64,000 nt of DNA. It comes from Kumtagia yinganensis (GTDB taxonomy: Bacteria; Pseudomonadota; Alphaproteobacteria; Rhizobiales; Rhizobiaceae). The number at the start of each line of letters is the position of its first letter. Position 1 is the stretch's first letter. The translations under genes and the position numbers were made by a program. Positions 41,918-50,881 of the stretch are shown one piece after another. The stretch lies in contig NZ_JBEBMH010000001.1 in assembly GCF_040081985.1 (NCBI RefSeq), positions 496,001-560,000 on the forward strand, in the 5' to 3' direction. The notes beneath the pieces are model-generated. The model did no database searches. It was given only the letters and a program-made list of their open reading frames with translations, and was not told the DNA's origin.

Positions 41918-44317
41918 ATGAAAGCGCCTTCCGCCGCTTCCAACCGCAAGAAACATCTGCTCCTCGACGGCTATCATCCGCTTCCCGGCGTGCCGGACGA
42001 GATGGTGGATTCTTCCGGCAATCCGCGCCCCGTCTGGCGCGACTTCATCGCCGCGCTGGAAGATCTCGGTCCCGACGAACTGTCGAAGCGCTTCGCGCGC
42101 GCCGACCAGTATCTGCGCGACGCCGGCGTCTATTACCGCGTCTATGACAAGGTCGGGGCGAACGAGCGCGCCTGGCCGCTGTCGCATGTGCCGCTGTTGA
42201 TCGACGAGGCCGAGTGGGCGGTCATCAGCGCCGGGCTGATGCAGCGGGCCGACCTGTTCGAGGAAATCGTCGCTGACATCTACGGCGGCAACCGGCTGGT
42301 GGCGCAGGGACTGCTGCCGCCCGGGCTGATCGCCTCCAGCGCCGAATATCTGCGACCCGTCGCGGGGGTGAAGCCGGCGGGCGGATATTTCCTGCATTTC
42401 TGCGCGTTCGAACTCGGGCGCGGGCCGGACGGCGGCTGGTGGGTGCTGGGCGACCGCACCCAGGCGCCTTCCGGCGCCGGGTTCGCGCTGGAGAACCGGG
42501 TGGCGACGACGCGCGCGCTGTCGGACATCTATGGCGAGATGCATGTGCACCGGCTGGCGGGTTTCTTCCGCCGGTTTCGCGGCGCGCTGGTGGAAGGGGC
42601 GGGGGACCCGGAAGGGCGCGTCGCCATCATGACGCCCGGGCCGCTCAACGAGACTTATTACGAGCACGCCTACATCGCCCGCTATCTCGGCATCATGCTG
42701 CTGGAAGGCGAGGATCTGACCGTGGCGGAAGGGCGGCTGATGGTGAGGACCGTGGCGGGCCTGCGGCCGATCAGCGTGCTGTGGCGGCGGCTCGACGCGG
42801 CCTTCGCCGATCCGCTGGAGCTCAACCCGGCCTCGCGCATCGGCACGCCGGGGCTTGCGCAGGCGGTGCGGCAGCAGTCGGTGGCGGTGGTCAACGCGCT
42901 CGGCTCCGGCATCCTGGAGACGCGGGCGCTGCTTGCGTTCCTGCCGCGGATCTCGCGGGCGCTGCGCGGAGAGGATCTGGCACTGCCGTCGATCGCCACC
43001 TGGTGGTGCGGGCAGGCGAAGGAGCGCGACCACGTTGTCGCCAATCTCGACCGCATGATGGTGGGGCCGGCGCTGTCGACGCGGCTGGCCTTCGAGGACG
43101 AGGCCAACACGGTGCTCGGCTCGACGCTGACAAAGGAAGCGCGCGAGGCACTGGTGCGGCGGCTGCGCGGGGAGGGCGGAAATTTTGTCGGCCAGGAGGC
43201 AGTTACGCTGTCGACCACGCCGGTGCATGTCAATGGCTGGCTGGAGCCGCGGCCGGCGGCGCTGCGCGTCTATCTCGCCCGCACGCCCCAGGGCTGGATC
43301 GTGATGCCCGGGGGCTTCGCGCGCGTCGGCGAGACGCAGGATGCGGCCGCGATCGCCATGCAGCGCGGCGGTCATGCGGCCGACGTCTGGGTGGTGGCGA
43401 AGGATGCGGTGGCGCGCGACACGCTGCTGCCCGGCGCCGGCGACGATTTCCGCCGCCGCACGCCCGGCAGCCTGCCCAGTCGCGCCGCGGAAAACCTGAC
43501 CTGGCTCGGCCGTTATGTGGAGCGGGCGGAGGACACGGTGCGCGTGCTGCGCGCCTATCACGTACGGCTGGCCGAAACGGACGATCCCGACCTGCCCCTG
43601 CTCGAGGACGTGCGGGACTTCATGGAACCGCTCGGCATCGACATGGATGCCGCGATTCCGGTCGGCCTGCTCGGCATGATCGACAGTGCCATCTACAGCG
43701 CCGGGCAGATCCGCGACCGGTTCTCGCCCGACGGCTGGCTGGCGCTGCGCGACCTATCGCGCACGCTGCACAAATTTGCCGGAACTGTGGAGCCGGGCGA
43801 CGATGCGACGCGCGCCATGACGGTGCTCTTGCGCAAGATCGGCGGGTTCTCGGGCCTGCTGCACGAGAACATGTACCGCTTCACCGGTTGGCGTTTCCTC
43901 GAAATCGGGCGGCGGCTTGAGCGGGCGATGCAGATCGCCCGCACGCTCGGCCGGGTGACGCGGGACGAGGCGCCGGACGGCGCACTGGACATGATGCTGG
44001 AGATCGGTGACAGCGTGATGACTCATCGAAGGCAGTACACGGTGCGGTCGGGGCGGCGCACGGTGGTCGACCTTCTGGCGCTCGATCCGCTCAACCCGCG
44101 CTCGGTGCTGTTCCAGTTGGAGCGGCTGAAGGACGAGATCGACCATTTGCCGAATGCCGGCGGGCATGGCCTGTCGGAGCCCGCCAAGGAGGTCTGGCGG
44201 CTGCATACCTGGCTCGCCACCAGGGAGGCTGCGGACCTCTCGCCCGAGGCGCTGGACCAGATCGCCTGGGATGTCGGCGGCTTGTACGACAAGATTTCGC
44301 AGGCTTATTTCGGGTAA
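41918..44317 (+). CDS. circularly permuted ATP-grasp / alpha-E fusion protein
   Basis: 799 residues. Residues about 1-500 are the CP-ATP-grasp type 2 domain: RVYDKVGANERAWPLSHVPL, GDRTQAPSGAGFALENR, TPGPLNETYYEHAYIARYLG and RPISVLWRRLDAAFADPLEL include the ATP- and metal-contacting residues. From about 517 the alpha-E domain begins (RAAENLTWLGRYVERAEDTV) and continues to the end. In other organisms these two domains are often separate genes; here they are fused. It is predicted to ligate amino acids or peptides with ATP. Ribosome-binding GAGGG lies before ATG 41918. Confidence 0.93.
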   Translation: MKAPSAASNRKKHLLLDGYHPLPGVPDEMVDSSGNPRPVWRDFIAALEDLGPDELSKRFARADQYLRDAGVYYRVYDKVGANERAWPLSHVPLLIDEAEWAVISAGLMQRADLFEEIVADIYGGNRLVAQGLLPPGLIASSAEYLRPVAGVKPAGGYFLHFCAFELGRGPDGGWWVLGDRTQAPSGAGFALENRVATTRALSDIYGEMHVHRLAGFFRRFRGALVEGAGDPEGRVAIMTPGPLNETYYEHAYIARYLGIMLLEGEDLTVAEGRLMVRTVAGLRPISVLWRRLDAAFADPLELNPASRIGTPGLAQAVRQQSVAVVNALGSGILETRALLAFLPRISRALRGEDLALPSIATWWCGQAKERDHVVANLDRMMVGPALSTRLAFEDEANTVLGSTLTKEAREALVRRLRGEGGNFVGQEAVTLSTTPVHVNGWLEPRPAALRVYLARTPQGWIVMPGGFARVGETQDAAAIAMQRGGHAADVWVVAKDAVARDTLLPGAGDDFRRRTPGSLPSRAAENLTWLGRYVERAEDTVRVLRAYHVRLAETDDPDLPLLEDVRDFMEPLGIDMDAAIPVGLLGMIDSAIYSAGQIRDRFSPDGWLALRDLSRTLHKFAGTVEPGDDATRAMTVLLRKIGGFSGLLHENMYRFTGWRFLEIGRRLERAMQIARTLGRVTRDEAPDGALDMMLEIGDSVMTHRRQYTVRSGRRTVVDLLALDPLNPRSVLFQLERLKDEIDHLPNAGGHGLSEPAKEVWRLHTWLATREAADLSPEALDQIAWDVGGLYDKISQAYFG

Positions 44318-44354
44318 TTTGGCGTTGGAATCGATGGATATCCTAGTGGCCTTA

Positions 44355-44515
44355 GCACCCCCCTCTGTCCTGCCGGACATCTCCCCCTCAAGGGGGGAGA
44401 TTGGCAGCTTCATTCGGTTCGCCTTTCCTGCAACGTCGACGATTGGCGAAATCCAGGCGGTCAAAGCAATCTCCCCCCTTGAGGGGGAGATGTCCGGTAG
44501 GACAGAGGGGGGTGC
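44355..44515. repeat. palindromic repeat element, type B (complete, reversed)
   Basis: Same arms as the element at 41724-41885. Its core is in the opposite orientation: CAACGTCGACGATTGGCG (44431-44448) is a close reverse complement of the 41791-41808 core. It separates the ATP-grasp and last transglutaminase genes of the cluster. Confidence 0.92.
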
Positions 44516-44569
44516 GACGGAGCGCGACCTCAACGCCGGGCGTCGCTTGCTTGCCGGCATTCCATCCTG

Positions 44570-45445
44570 ATGCACTACGACATCCGCCTCTCGCTGCACT
44601 ATGCCTACGACGCCTGGGCGGGCGGCGGGCGGCATCAGGTGCGGGTGCTGCCACCGACGATTCCCGGCGTCCAGCGGGTGGTCGCGGCATCGCTTTCCTT
44701 CGCTCCGACACCCACCGAGCGCTCGGATTTCACCGACTTCTTCGGCACCAATGTAACAGCCATCGTCTGCCGCGACGCGCATGATACGCTTGATGTAAAG
44801 ATGTCGGCGCGGGTGATGGTGGCTCGTCCGCAGATCGGGCTCGACGTTTCGCCTACGGTTTCCAGGTTGAAGGAGGAGGTCGCCGGCGTGCTGACGCTGG
44901 CGCCGGATTCGCCGCAGCATTTTCTGGCTGCGAGCGACCATGCCGGCATCGATGCCGCCATCACCGCCTATGCGGCCGTCAGCCTCGGCGAGCCGTCGGT
45001 TCGTGCGCTGGCGCGCGACCTCTGCGGCCGCATCCACCGCGATTTCGTCTATGACGGGGAGGCCACCACCGTCGCCACGCACGCCAGCGATGCGTTCGCG
45101 CTCAAGCGCGGCGTCTGCCAGGATTTTTCGCATGTGATGATCGCCGGCTTGCGCGGCCTCGGCATTCCGGCTGGCTACGTCAGCGGTTTTCTGCGCACAA
45201 TCCCGCCGCCCGGCAAGGAACGCTTGGAAGGCGCCGACGCAATGCATGCCTGGGTAAAGGTCTGGTGCGGACTGGAATGCGGCTGGATCGAATTCGACCC
45301 GACCAACGACATGCTCGCCTCCAACGACCACATCACCGTCGGCTACGGCCGCGATTATTCGGATGTGGCGCCGATCGTCGGCGTGCTGAAGACCACGGGC
45401 GGGCAGGAGGCGGAGCAGAAGGTGGACGTGGTTCCTGTCGGCTGA
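44570..45445 (+). CDS. transglutaminase-family cysteine protease-like protein
   Basis: 291 residues. N-terminal transglutaminase N domain (MHYDIRLSLHYAYDAWAGGG), then a core with catalytic Cys183 in RGVCQDFSHVMIAGLRGLG, His in DAMHAWVKVWCG and Asp in GWIEFDPTND. No signal peptide, so probably cytoplasmic. It ends the cluster; these proteins could cleave or transfer the peptide made by the ATP-grasp partner. The proteasome-like Anbu peptidase gene that often follows such clusters is absent. No clear Shine-Dalgarno precedes the ATG. Its last 91 bp overlap the minus-strand gene at 45355. Confidence 0.92.
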   Translation: MHYDIRLSLHYAYDAWAGGGRHQVRVLPPTIPGVQRVVAASLSFAPTPTERSDFTDFFGTNVTAIVCRDAHDTLDVKMSARVMVARPQIGLDVSPTVSRLKEEVAGVLTLAPDSPQHFLAASDHAGIDAAITAYAAVSLGEPSVRALARDLCGRIHRDFVYDGEATTVATHASDAFALKRGVCQDFSHVMIAGLRGLGIPAGYVSGFLRTIPPPGKERLEGADAMHAWVKVWCGLECGWIEFDPTNDMLASNDHITVGYGRDYSDVAPIVGVLKTTGGQEAEQKVDVVPVG

Positions 45446-45642
45446 GACCGTCGGCTAGCCGTCAGCATTGCCTTGAGGTCGTCGGCCTTCTGCCAGCCCC
45501 GTTCGGCCAGCGACACCAGCAGCCGGCCGACGTTGTCGCGCTCCTCGCTGTTCGATGCTATGGCATTGGATCTGCAGAAATCGTCCAGCACGCCGGTGAG
45601 GACTGCAAGCTGCTCGGGACCGGCGATTCCGTTGAGACGCAT
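45355..45642 (-). CDS. small hypothetical protein, overlapping the transglutaminase end
   Basis: 95 residues starting MRLNGIAGPEQLAVLTGVLD after AAGGAAA. The first 65 or so residues (to ERGWQKADDLKAMLTASRR) resemble small proteins found in many rhizobia that end around the LKAxL segment. The remaining tail (QPTGTTSTFCSASCPPVV) is read antisense to the transglutaminase 3' end, so it looks like an extension from loss of the ancestral stop. Function unknown. Confidence 0.55.
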   Translation of the reverse strand: MRLNGIAGPEQLAVLTGVLDDFCRSNAIASNSEERDNVGRLLVSLAERGWQKADDLKAMLTASRRSQPTGTTSTFCSASCPPVVFSTPTIGATSE

Positions 45643-46044
45643 GGCGCTTTCCTTCCCTGGTTCGGGCGAAAGCGTGATCGGCTCTTTCAAGCGCCCCCTT
45701 GCCGGGATGGATGGGCAGCGACCGGGTGATCATACATCGATCCGCAAGACTAGCTATAACCATTGACATAGCAGCCGTGATTTCTCGACGATCCTACGGC
45801 CAACAATGATCCTCTGGACGGTTAAAAAGTGTCGCCGTTGCGGATTTGCGGTGAAGCAAAGCCGGAATCTGCAGCCGTGGCGCCTTTGCAAGCCTTCCCG
45901 CCTTCGGGCGAGGGTGGCCGGAACATCCTCGAATGCGTACCGTACGTTACGGTACGCAATTTCCGTTGCTGATCCGGCCAAAACGGTCTAAAAAGCCTGT
46001 CGTCGCAGCGCAGGCTGCGAGCCCGCATCAAGTCGAGGATATCG
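45643..46044. other. intergenic region before ilvD with one strong palindrome
   Basis: About 400 bp with a divergent arrangement (small gene leftward, ilvD rightward). The only notable structure is the palindrome at 45934-45958. Two short overlapping ORFs (45754-45981 minus, 45806-45991 plus) have no ribosome-binding site or family-like composition and are not called. Confidence 0.5.
45934..45958. promoter_or_regulatory. palindrome upstream of ilvD (candidate operator)
   Basis: 11-nt exact arms TGCGTACCGTA and TACGGTACGCA around a CGT loop, 87 bp before the ilvD ATG. The nested GTAC units and dyad resemble TetR-family operators, but no TetR gene is adjacent. A transcript hairpin is the alternative. 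Confidence 0.55.
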
Positions 46045-47883
46045 ATGCCAGCCTATCGCTCCCGCACCACCACCCATGGCCGCAACATGGCCGGCGCCCG
46101 CGGTCTGTGGCGCGCAACCGGCATGAAGGACGGCGATTTCGGCAAGCCGATCATCGCGGTGGTCAATTCCTTCACCCAGTTCGTGCCGGGGCATGTGCAC
46201 CTCAAGGATCTCGGCCAGCTTGTGGCCCGCGAGATCGAGCGGGCAGGGGGCGTCGCCAAGGAATTCAACACCATCGCGGTCGACGACGGCATCGCCATGG
46301 GCCATGACGGCATGCTCTATTCGCTGCCCTCGCGCGAGGTCATCGCCGATGCGGTCGAATACATGGTCAACGGCCACTGCGCCGACGCCATGGTCTGCAT
46401 CTCCAACTGCGACAAGATCACGCCCGGCATGCTGAACGCCGCCATGCGCCTCAACATCCCGGCGGTGTTCGTCTCCGGCGGGCCGATGGAGGCCGGCAAG
46501 GCGATGGTGAAGGGCAAGCTGCAGGCGCTCGACCTGGTCGACGCCATGGTGATGGCCGCCGACGATCACTACTCCGACGAGGAAGTGCAGACGATCGAGG
46601 AAAACGCATGCCCGACCTGCGGCTCCTGCTCCGGCATGTTCACCGCGAATTCGATGAACTGCCTGACCGAGGCGCTCGGCCTGTCGCTGCCTGGCAACGG
46701 CTCGACGCTGGCGACGCATTCCGACCGCAAGCGGCTGTTCGTGGAGGCGGGGCATCTCATCGTCGACCTCGCCCGCCGCTATTACGAGCAGGACGACGAG
46801 AGCGCGCTGCCGCGCAGCATCGCCACCAGGAAAGCGTTCGAGAACGCCATGGCGCTGGACATCGCCATGGGCGGCTCGACCAATACGGTGCTGCATATCC
46901 TCGCCGCCGCGCATGAAGGCGGCATCGACTTCACCATGGACGACATCGATGCGTTGTCGCGGCGCGTTCCAGTGCTCTGCAAGGTGGCGCCCGCCAAGAA
47001 CGACGTGCACATGGAAGACGTTCACCGCGCCGGCGGCATCATGGCGATCCTCGGCCAGCTCGATCGCGCCGGCCTGATCAACCGCAGCGAGCCGACTGTG
47101 CATGCCGTGACGATGGGCGATGCACTCGATCAGTGGGACATCAGCCGCACCAACTCCGAGAGCGTGAGGCAGTTCTTCATGGCCGCCCCTGGCGGCGTGC
47201 GCACGACGCAGGCTTTTTCGCAGTCGAACCGCTGGGCCGAGCTCGACCTCGACCGAAAGGCGGGCGCCATTCGCTCGGCCGAAAACCCGTTCTCCAAGGA
47301 CGGCGGTCTTGCCGTGCTCAAGGGCAACATCGCGCTCAATGGCTGCGTGGTGAAGACCGCCGGCGTCGATGAATCGATCTTGAAGTTCATCGGTCCAGCA
47401 AAAGTCTTCGAGAGTCAGGACGCTGCCGTGAAGGGCATTCTCGGCAACGAGGTCGTCGCCGGCGACGTGGTCGTTATCCGCTACGAAGGGCCGAAGGGCG
47501 GCCCCGGCATGCAGGAAATGCTCTATCCGACCAGCTACCTCAAATCGAAGGGGCTCGGCAAAGCCTGCGCGCTGCTGACCGACGGTCGCTTCTCCGGTGG
47601 CACATCCGGCCTGTCGATCGGCCATGCCTCGCCGGAAGCCGCGACGGGCGGCGCCATCGGACTGGTGCGCCAGGGCGACATCATCGAGATCGATATTCCG
47701 AACCGCACGGTCAACCTGCGCATCTCCGACGAGGAACTCGCGGCGCGGCGCAGGGAGCAGGATGTTTTGGGCTGGAAGCCGGTCGAAAAACGCAAGCGCA
47801 AGGTGACGACCGCGCTGCGCGCCTACGCCGCCTTCGCGCTCAGCGCCGACAAGGGCGCGGTGCGGTTCGTGCCGGAGGAGTAG
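46045..47883 (+). CDS. ilvD: dihydroxy-acid dehydratase
   Basis: 612 residues. Iron-sulfur enzyme of branched-chain amino-acid biosynthesis that dehydrates 2,3-dihydroxy-isovalerate and -methylvalerate to the 2-oxo acids. Cluster cysteines are in CISNCDKITPGMLNAAMRL and ACPTCGSCSGMFTANSMNCL; the substrate-loop DGRFSGGTSGLSIGHASPEA and early SRTTTHGRNMAGARGLW are diagnostic. No other ilv genes are close. The upstream region contains a strong palindrome. Confidence 0.97.
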   Translation: MPAYRSRTTTHGRNMAGARGLWRATGMKDGDFGKPIIAVVNSFTQFVPGHVHLKDLGQLVAREIERAGGVAKEFNTIAVDDGIAMGHDGMLYSLPSREVIADAVEYMVNGHCADAMVCISNCDKITPGMLNAAMRLNIPAVFVSGGPMEAGKAMVKGKLQALDLVDAMVMAADDHYSDEEVQTIEENACPTCGSCSGMFTANSMNCLTEALGLSLPGNGSTLATHSDRKRLFVEAGHLIVDLARRYYEQDDESALPRSIATRKAFENAMALDIAMGGSTNTVLHILAAAHEGGIDFTMDDIDALSRRVPVLCKVAPAKNDVHMEDVHRAGGIMAILGQLDRAGLINRSEPTVHAVTMGDALDQWDISRTNSESVRQFFMAAPGGVRTTQAFSQSNRWAELDLDRKAGAIRSAENPFSKDGGLAVLKGNIALNGCVVKTAGVDESILKFIGPAKVFESQDAAVKGILGNEVVAGDVVVIRYEGPKGGPGMQEMLYPTSYLKSKGLGKACALLTDGRFSGGTSGLSIGHASPEAATGGAIGLVRQGDIIEIDIPNRTVNLRISDEELAARRREQDVLGWKPVEKRKRKVTTALRAYAAFALSADKGAVRFVPEE

Positions 47884-47975
47884 GACGACCCGTCCGTCGG
47901 GACGATCGCGTGGAGAATCATTGCCCGGAACCGTCCGGCCCCTCTATGCTGTGGCGACAACGCAGGAGGCACGCG

Positions 47976-48287
47976 ATGGACGAACCCACTGGCTGGCGGC
48001 ACATGAAAAGCGCGCCGAAGGACGGCAGCCGCATCCTGGTGACGGTCCGATCCTCGGAGCAGGGTGGGGCGGAGGTCGATGTGGCGTACTGGGCGCGCGC
48101 CGACCAGTTCGGCATAGAGGGGTGGCGGGCCGCCGATTCGCATCCTGGCAATATCGTCGGCTATGCCGACCCCGAGCTGAAATGCTGGATGCCGCTGCCG
48201 AAAGCCAACACCGGCGGCGATGTTTCCGGCATGCCGGCCCCGTGGCAAGGGGAAGACGCGGAAGAGCTTTTCGGTTCGGGGATCTAG
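47976..48287 (+). CDS. small hypothetical protein, DUF551-like
   Basis: 103 residues from ATG 47976, preceded by CGCAGGAGGCACGCG. The pattern WRHMKSAPKDGSRILVTVRS, a central AYWARADQFGIEGWR, and CWMPLPK matches small DUF551-type proteins (W-APKDG-ILV...W...WMPLP). These are frequent in phage-associated and rhizobial loci, with unknown function. An in-frame ATG upstream is less likely. Located between ilvD and the Fsr-like pump. Confidence 0.7.
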   Translation: MDEPTGWRHMKSAPKDGSRILVTVRSSEQGGAEVDVAYWARADQFGIEGWRAADSHPGNIVGYADPELKCWMPLPKANTGGDVSGMPAPWQGEDAEELFGSGI

Positions 48288-48437
48288 CGCTTGCCTAAAA
48301 TCCTCTGACCCAACCGGCTGGGCCAACTGCCACAATCGCTGCGGGAAGTTTGGGAATATGGGCTGACCGTTCCCTTGGATTTTCGCGCGCGCCCTGCGCC
48401 CGCGACCCGTGACCGGTTCGCCGGCGAGGACGATGAC

Positions 48438-49661
48438 ATGACGGACGTTACCGCGCCGGCCGCAAAGGTCTCGGCACAAAGCAACACGGTCTTCGCGATC
48501 ATTCTCGCGGTGTCGTTCTGCCACATGCTCAACGACATCATGCAGTCGTTGCTCGCGGCCATCTATCCGATGCTGAAAAGCGATTTCGGCCTGTCCTTCT
48601 GGCAGATCGGCTTGCTGACGCTCGCCTTCCAGGTGACGGCGTCGCTGCTGCAGCCGCTGGTCGGCATATATACCGACAAGCGGCCGATGCCCTATTCGCT
48701 GACGCTGGGCATGGGCTCGTCGATGATCGGCCTGTTCCTGCTCGCCACCGCGCACACCTACTGGATGCTGGTGGTCGGCGCCTGCTTCATCGGCGTCGGC
48801 TCGTCGATTTTCCATCCCGAATCCTCGCGCGTGGCGCGTCTCGCCTCCGGCGGCCGTTTCGGCCTGGCGCAATCGTTGTTCCAGGTCGGCGGCAATTTCG
48901 GCCAGGCGCTGGGGCCATTGCTCGCGGCCTTCATCGTCGTGCCGATGGGGCAGGGCAGCGTCGGCTATTTCTCGGTCGCTGCCATGCTCGGCATGGTCAT
49001 CCTGTGGCGGGTCGGCAACTGGTACGGCAGCCATCTGCGCGCCACGGCCAAGCGGCCGAAGGCGCCGATCTCGGTGAACCTGCCACGGCGCACGATCGTG
49101 CTGGCCCTTGTGGTGCTGACGCTGCTCACCTTCAGCAAGAACATCTACACCGCAAGCATTTCCAGCTATTACACTTTTTATGTGATCGAGCGCTTCGGCG
49201 TGGACGTGCAGATGTCGCAGTATCTGCTGTTCGTCTTCCTCGGCGCCACCGCGCTGGGCACGGTGCTGGGCGGGCCGATCGGCGACCGCTTCGGAGCGAA
49301 GTTCGTCATCTGGTTCTCGATCCTCGGCGTGCTGCCGTTCACGCTGGCGCTGCCCTATGTGGACCTGACGTGGACGATCGTGCTGTCCGGCATCATCGGC
49401 CTGATCCTGGCTTCGGCCTTCCCGGCGATCGTGGTGTTCGCGCAGGAACTGCTGCCCGGCCGCGTCGGCATGGTCGCCGGCATCTTCTTTGGCTTCGCCT
49501 TCGGAATGGGCGGTATCGCGGCGGCGGTGCTCGGCGTGCTAGCCGACGTCAAGGGCATCGAATATGTCTACTGGGTCTGCTCGTTCATGCCGCTGCTCGG
49601 CCTGCTGACGATCTTCCTGCCGTCGGAGAAGGTTTTGCGCGCCAAGACGGTGCACGCGTAA
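48438..49661 (+). CDS. MFS transporter, fosmidomycin-resistance (Fsr) type
   Basis: 407 residues, 12 predicted helices. The Fsr-type opening AVSFCHMLNDIMQSLLAAIY (SxxHxxND) and ASLLQPLVGIYTDKRPMP (helix 2-3 loop, GxxxDxR variant) are visible, with FHPESSRVARLASGGRFGLA and QVGGNFGQALGPL next. It exports a small molecule; the antibiotic fosmidomycin in E. coli, but the natural substrate is unknown. Start at ATG 48438 (MTDVTAPAAK). Converges on the serine hydrolase gene 4 bp later. Confidence 0.92.
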   Translation: MTDVTAPAAKVSAQSNTVFAIILAVSFCHMLNDIMQSLLAAIYPMLKSDFGLSFWQIGLLTLAFQVTASLLQPLVGIYTDKRPMPYSLTLGMGSSMIGLFLLATAHTYWMLVVGACFIGVGSSIFHPESSRVARLASGGRFGLAQSLFQVGGNFGQALGPLLAAFIVVPMGQGSVGYFSVAAMLGMVILWRVGNWYGSHLRATAKRPKAPISVNLPRRTIVLALVVLTLLTFSKNIYTASISSYYTFYVIERFGVDVQMSQYLLFVFLGATALGTVLGGPIGDRFGAKFVIWFSILGVLPFTLALPYVDLTWTIVLSGIIGLILASAFPAIVVFAQELLPGRVGMVAGIFFGFAFGMGGIAAAVLGVLADVKGIEYVYWVCSFMPLLGLLTIFLPSEKVLRAKTVHA

Positions 49662-49665
49662 CCAC

Positions 49666-50856
49666 TCAAAGCATTACGGCGATCTGCTCGAAGAAACGCA
49701 GCGCCTCCTGGTCGAGCGGGTCGTCGACCGGCTCGTGCTGTGACGAGAGCCGCACGATCGTCACTTCACGCTCGGCGTCGACGTACAGCCACTGGCCGTG
49801 GATGCCGATGGCCATGAAGGCGCCGTTCGGAAATCCCGACTGGTACCATTTGTTGCGGTAGCTGCCGTCCTTCAAGAGATGCGCGAAGTCGCCGGCCTTC
49901 CAGGCGGCCTTATCGCCGGCGGACAGCGTGTCGCGCACCCAGCGCTCGGAGACGATAGCGCGGCTGCCGGCCATGCCGCCGTTGCGCATCATCTCGCCGA
50001 CGCGGGCGAGGTCGCGCGCCGTCATCGAAACGCCGCCGGCGGCGCGCGCCATGCCTTCGCTATCGACGGTGACGGTGCAGCGCCCGCGCGCCCGCAGCGG
50101 GACCCAGAGTTTTTCGCGCAGGAGGTCGGCGTAGCGCAGGCCCGATGCACGCTCGACGATGATGCCGAGCATGTCCGAAAGCGGGGAATAATAGCGGAAC
50201 GGTCCGCCATGCGGTCCATCGGCTTTCGGCAGCGACAGGATCACCTCGCGCAGGCTCTCGACCTTGTCGCTGGCGCGCATAGGGTTCCACAGCATGGCGC
50301 GGCGGTAGCGGGCGAAATCGCTTTCCGGGTCGAGATAGGCTTCGACGAAATCGAGGCTGACGCGCATGTCCAGCACCTGCTGGACGGTAACGTCGTCATA
50401 GGCCGTGCCCTTCGCCTCGGGCACATAACGCGTCACCGGCTCGGCCGGGTCGAGCAGGCGCTCATCCTGAAGCACGCCGGCAAGGATGGCGGTCAGCGAC
50501 TTGCTGATGGAAAACACGATATGCGGCGCTGCGGGATCGGTGGCTGGCGCGTTGTATTCGCCGACGAAATTGCCTGCCTTCATCGCTACCAGCGTGTCGG
50601 TGTCCGATCGGGCCAGGAAGCTCTTTACGGTTTCGCTCCCGGCCCCGACATCGACCGTCTGTTCGAGCAATGGCCCCAACGGCTCCAGCGTCTCGTCCTC
50701 GATGGTGGCGCTGGTGGAGATTTCGGCTGATGGCACCAGTTCGGCGACGTTCTGGAACGACCAGGCCGAATAGGGCCGCGTGCGCCAGTTGCCGAGGCCG
50801 ACATCGGCACGTGCAAAGCCGAACTTTTGGGTGAAGGCGGGGTTGGGAAGGCTCAA
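49666..50856 (-). CDS. serine hydrolase of the beta-lactamase/NylB family (copy 1)
   Basis: 396 residues, no signal peptide, so cytoplasmic. The nucleophile motif is IVFSISKSLTAI (S116xxK119), with VTVQQVLDMRVSLDF and an active-site Tyr region at FRYYSPLSDMLGIIVE (Y222/Y223). PYSAWSFQNVAELVPSA near the N-terminus matches NylB (6-aminohexanoate-dimer hydrolase)-type esterases/amidases rather than true beta-lactamases. It lies 25 bp downstream of a paralogue and in line with potABCD, suggesting hydrolysis of an imported amide or ester. Confidence 0.88.
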   Translation of the reverse strand: MSLPNPAFTQKFGFARADVGLGNWRTRPYSAWSFQNVAELVPSAEISTSATIEDETLEPLGPLLEQTVDVGAGSETVKSFLARSDTDTLVAMKAGNFVGEYNAPATDPAAPHIVFSISKSLTAILAGVLQDERLLDPAEPVTRYVPEAKGTAYDDVTVQQVLDMRVSLDFVEAYLDPESDFARYRRAMLWNPMRASDKVESLREVILSLPKADGPHGGPFRYYSPLSDMLGIIVERASGLRYADLLREKLWVPLRARGRCTVTVDSEGMARAAGGVSMTARDLARVGEMMRNGGMAGSRAIVSERWVRDTLSAGDKAAWKAGDFAHLLKDGSYRNKWYQSGFPNGAFMAIGIHGQWLYVDAEREVTIVRLSSQHEPVDDPLDQEALRFFEQIAVML

Positions 50857-50881
50857 GATCGGATACTCGACTGGATGCGGA

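Noticed and set aside
41513..43561. 682-residue minus-strand ORF across a repeat and the ATP-grasp gene
   Set aside because: Antisense to recognised domains and runs through a type B repeat, so it cannot be a conserved gene.
41724..44515. Type B repeats as a CRISPR array
   Set aside because: Only two complete copies separated by a gene, in inverted orientation and with long palindromic arms; no regular repeat-spacer pattern or cas genes.
45754..45991. Short ORFs on both strands upstream of ilvD
   Set aside because: Without a ribosome-binding site or conserved-looking sequence; they overlap each other and the palindrome.
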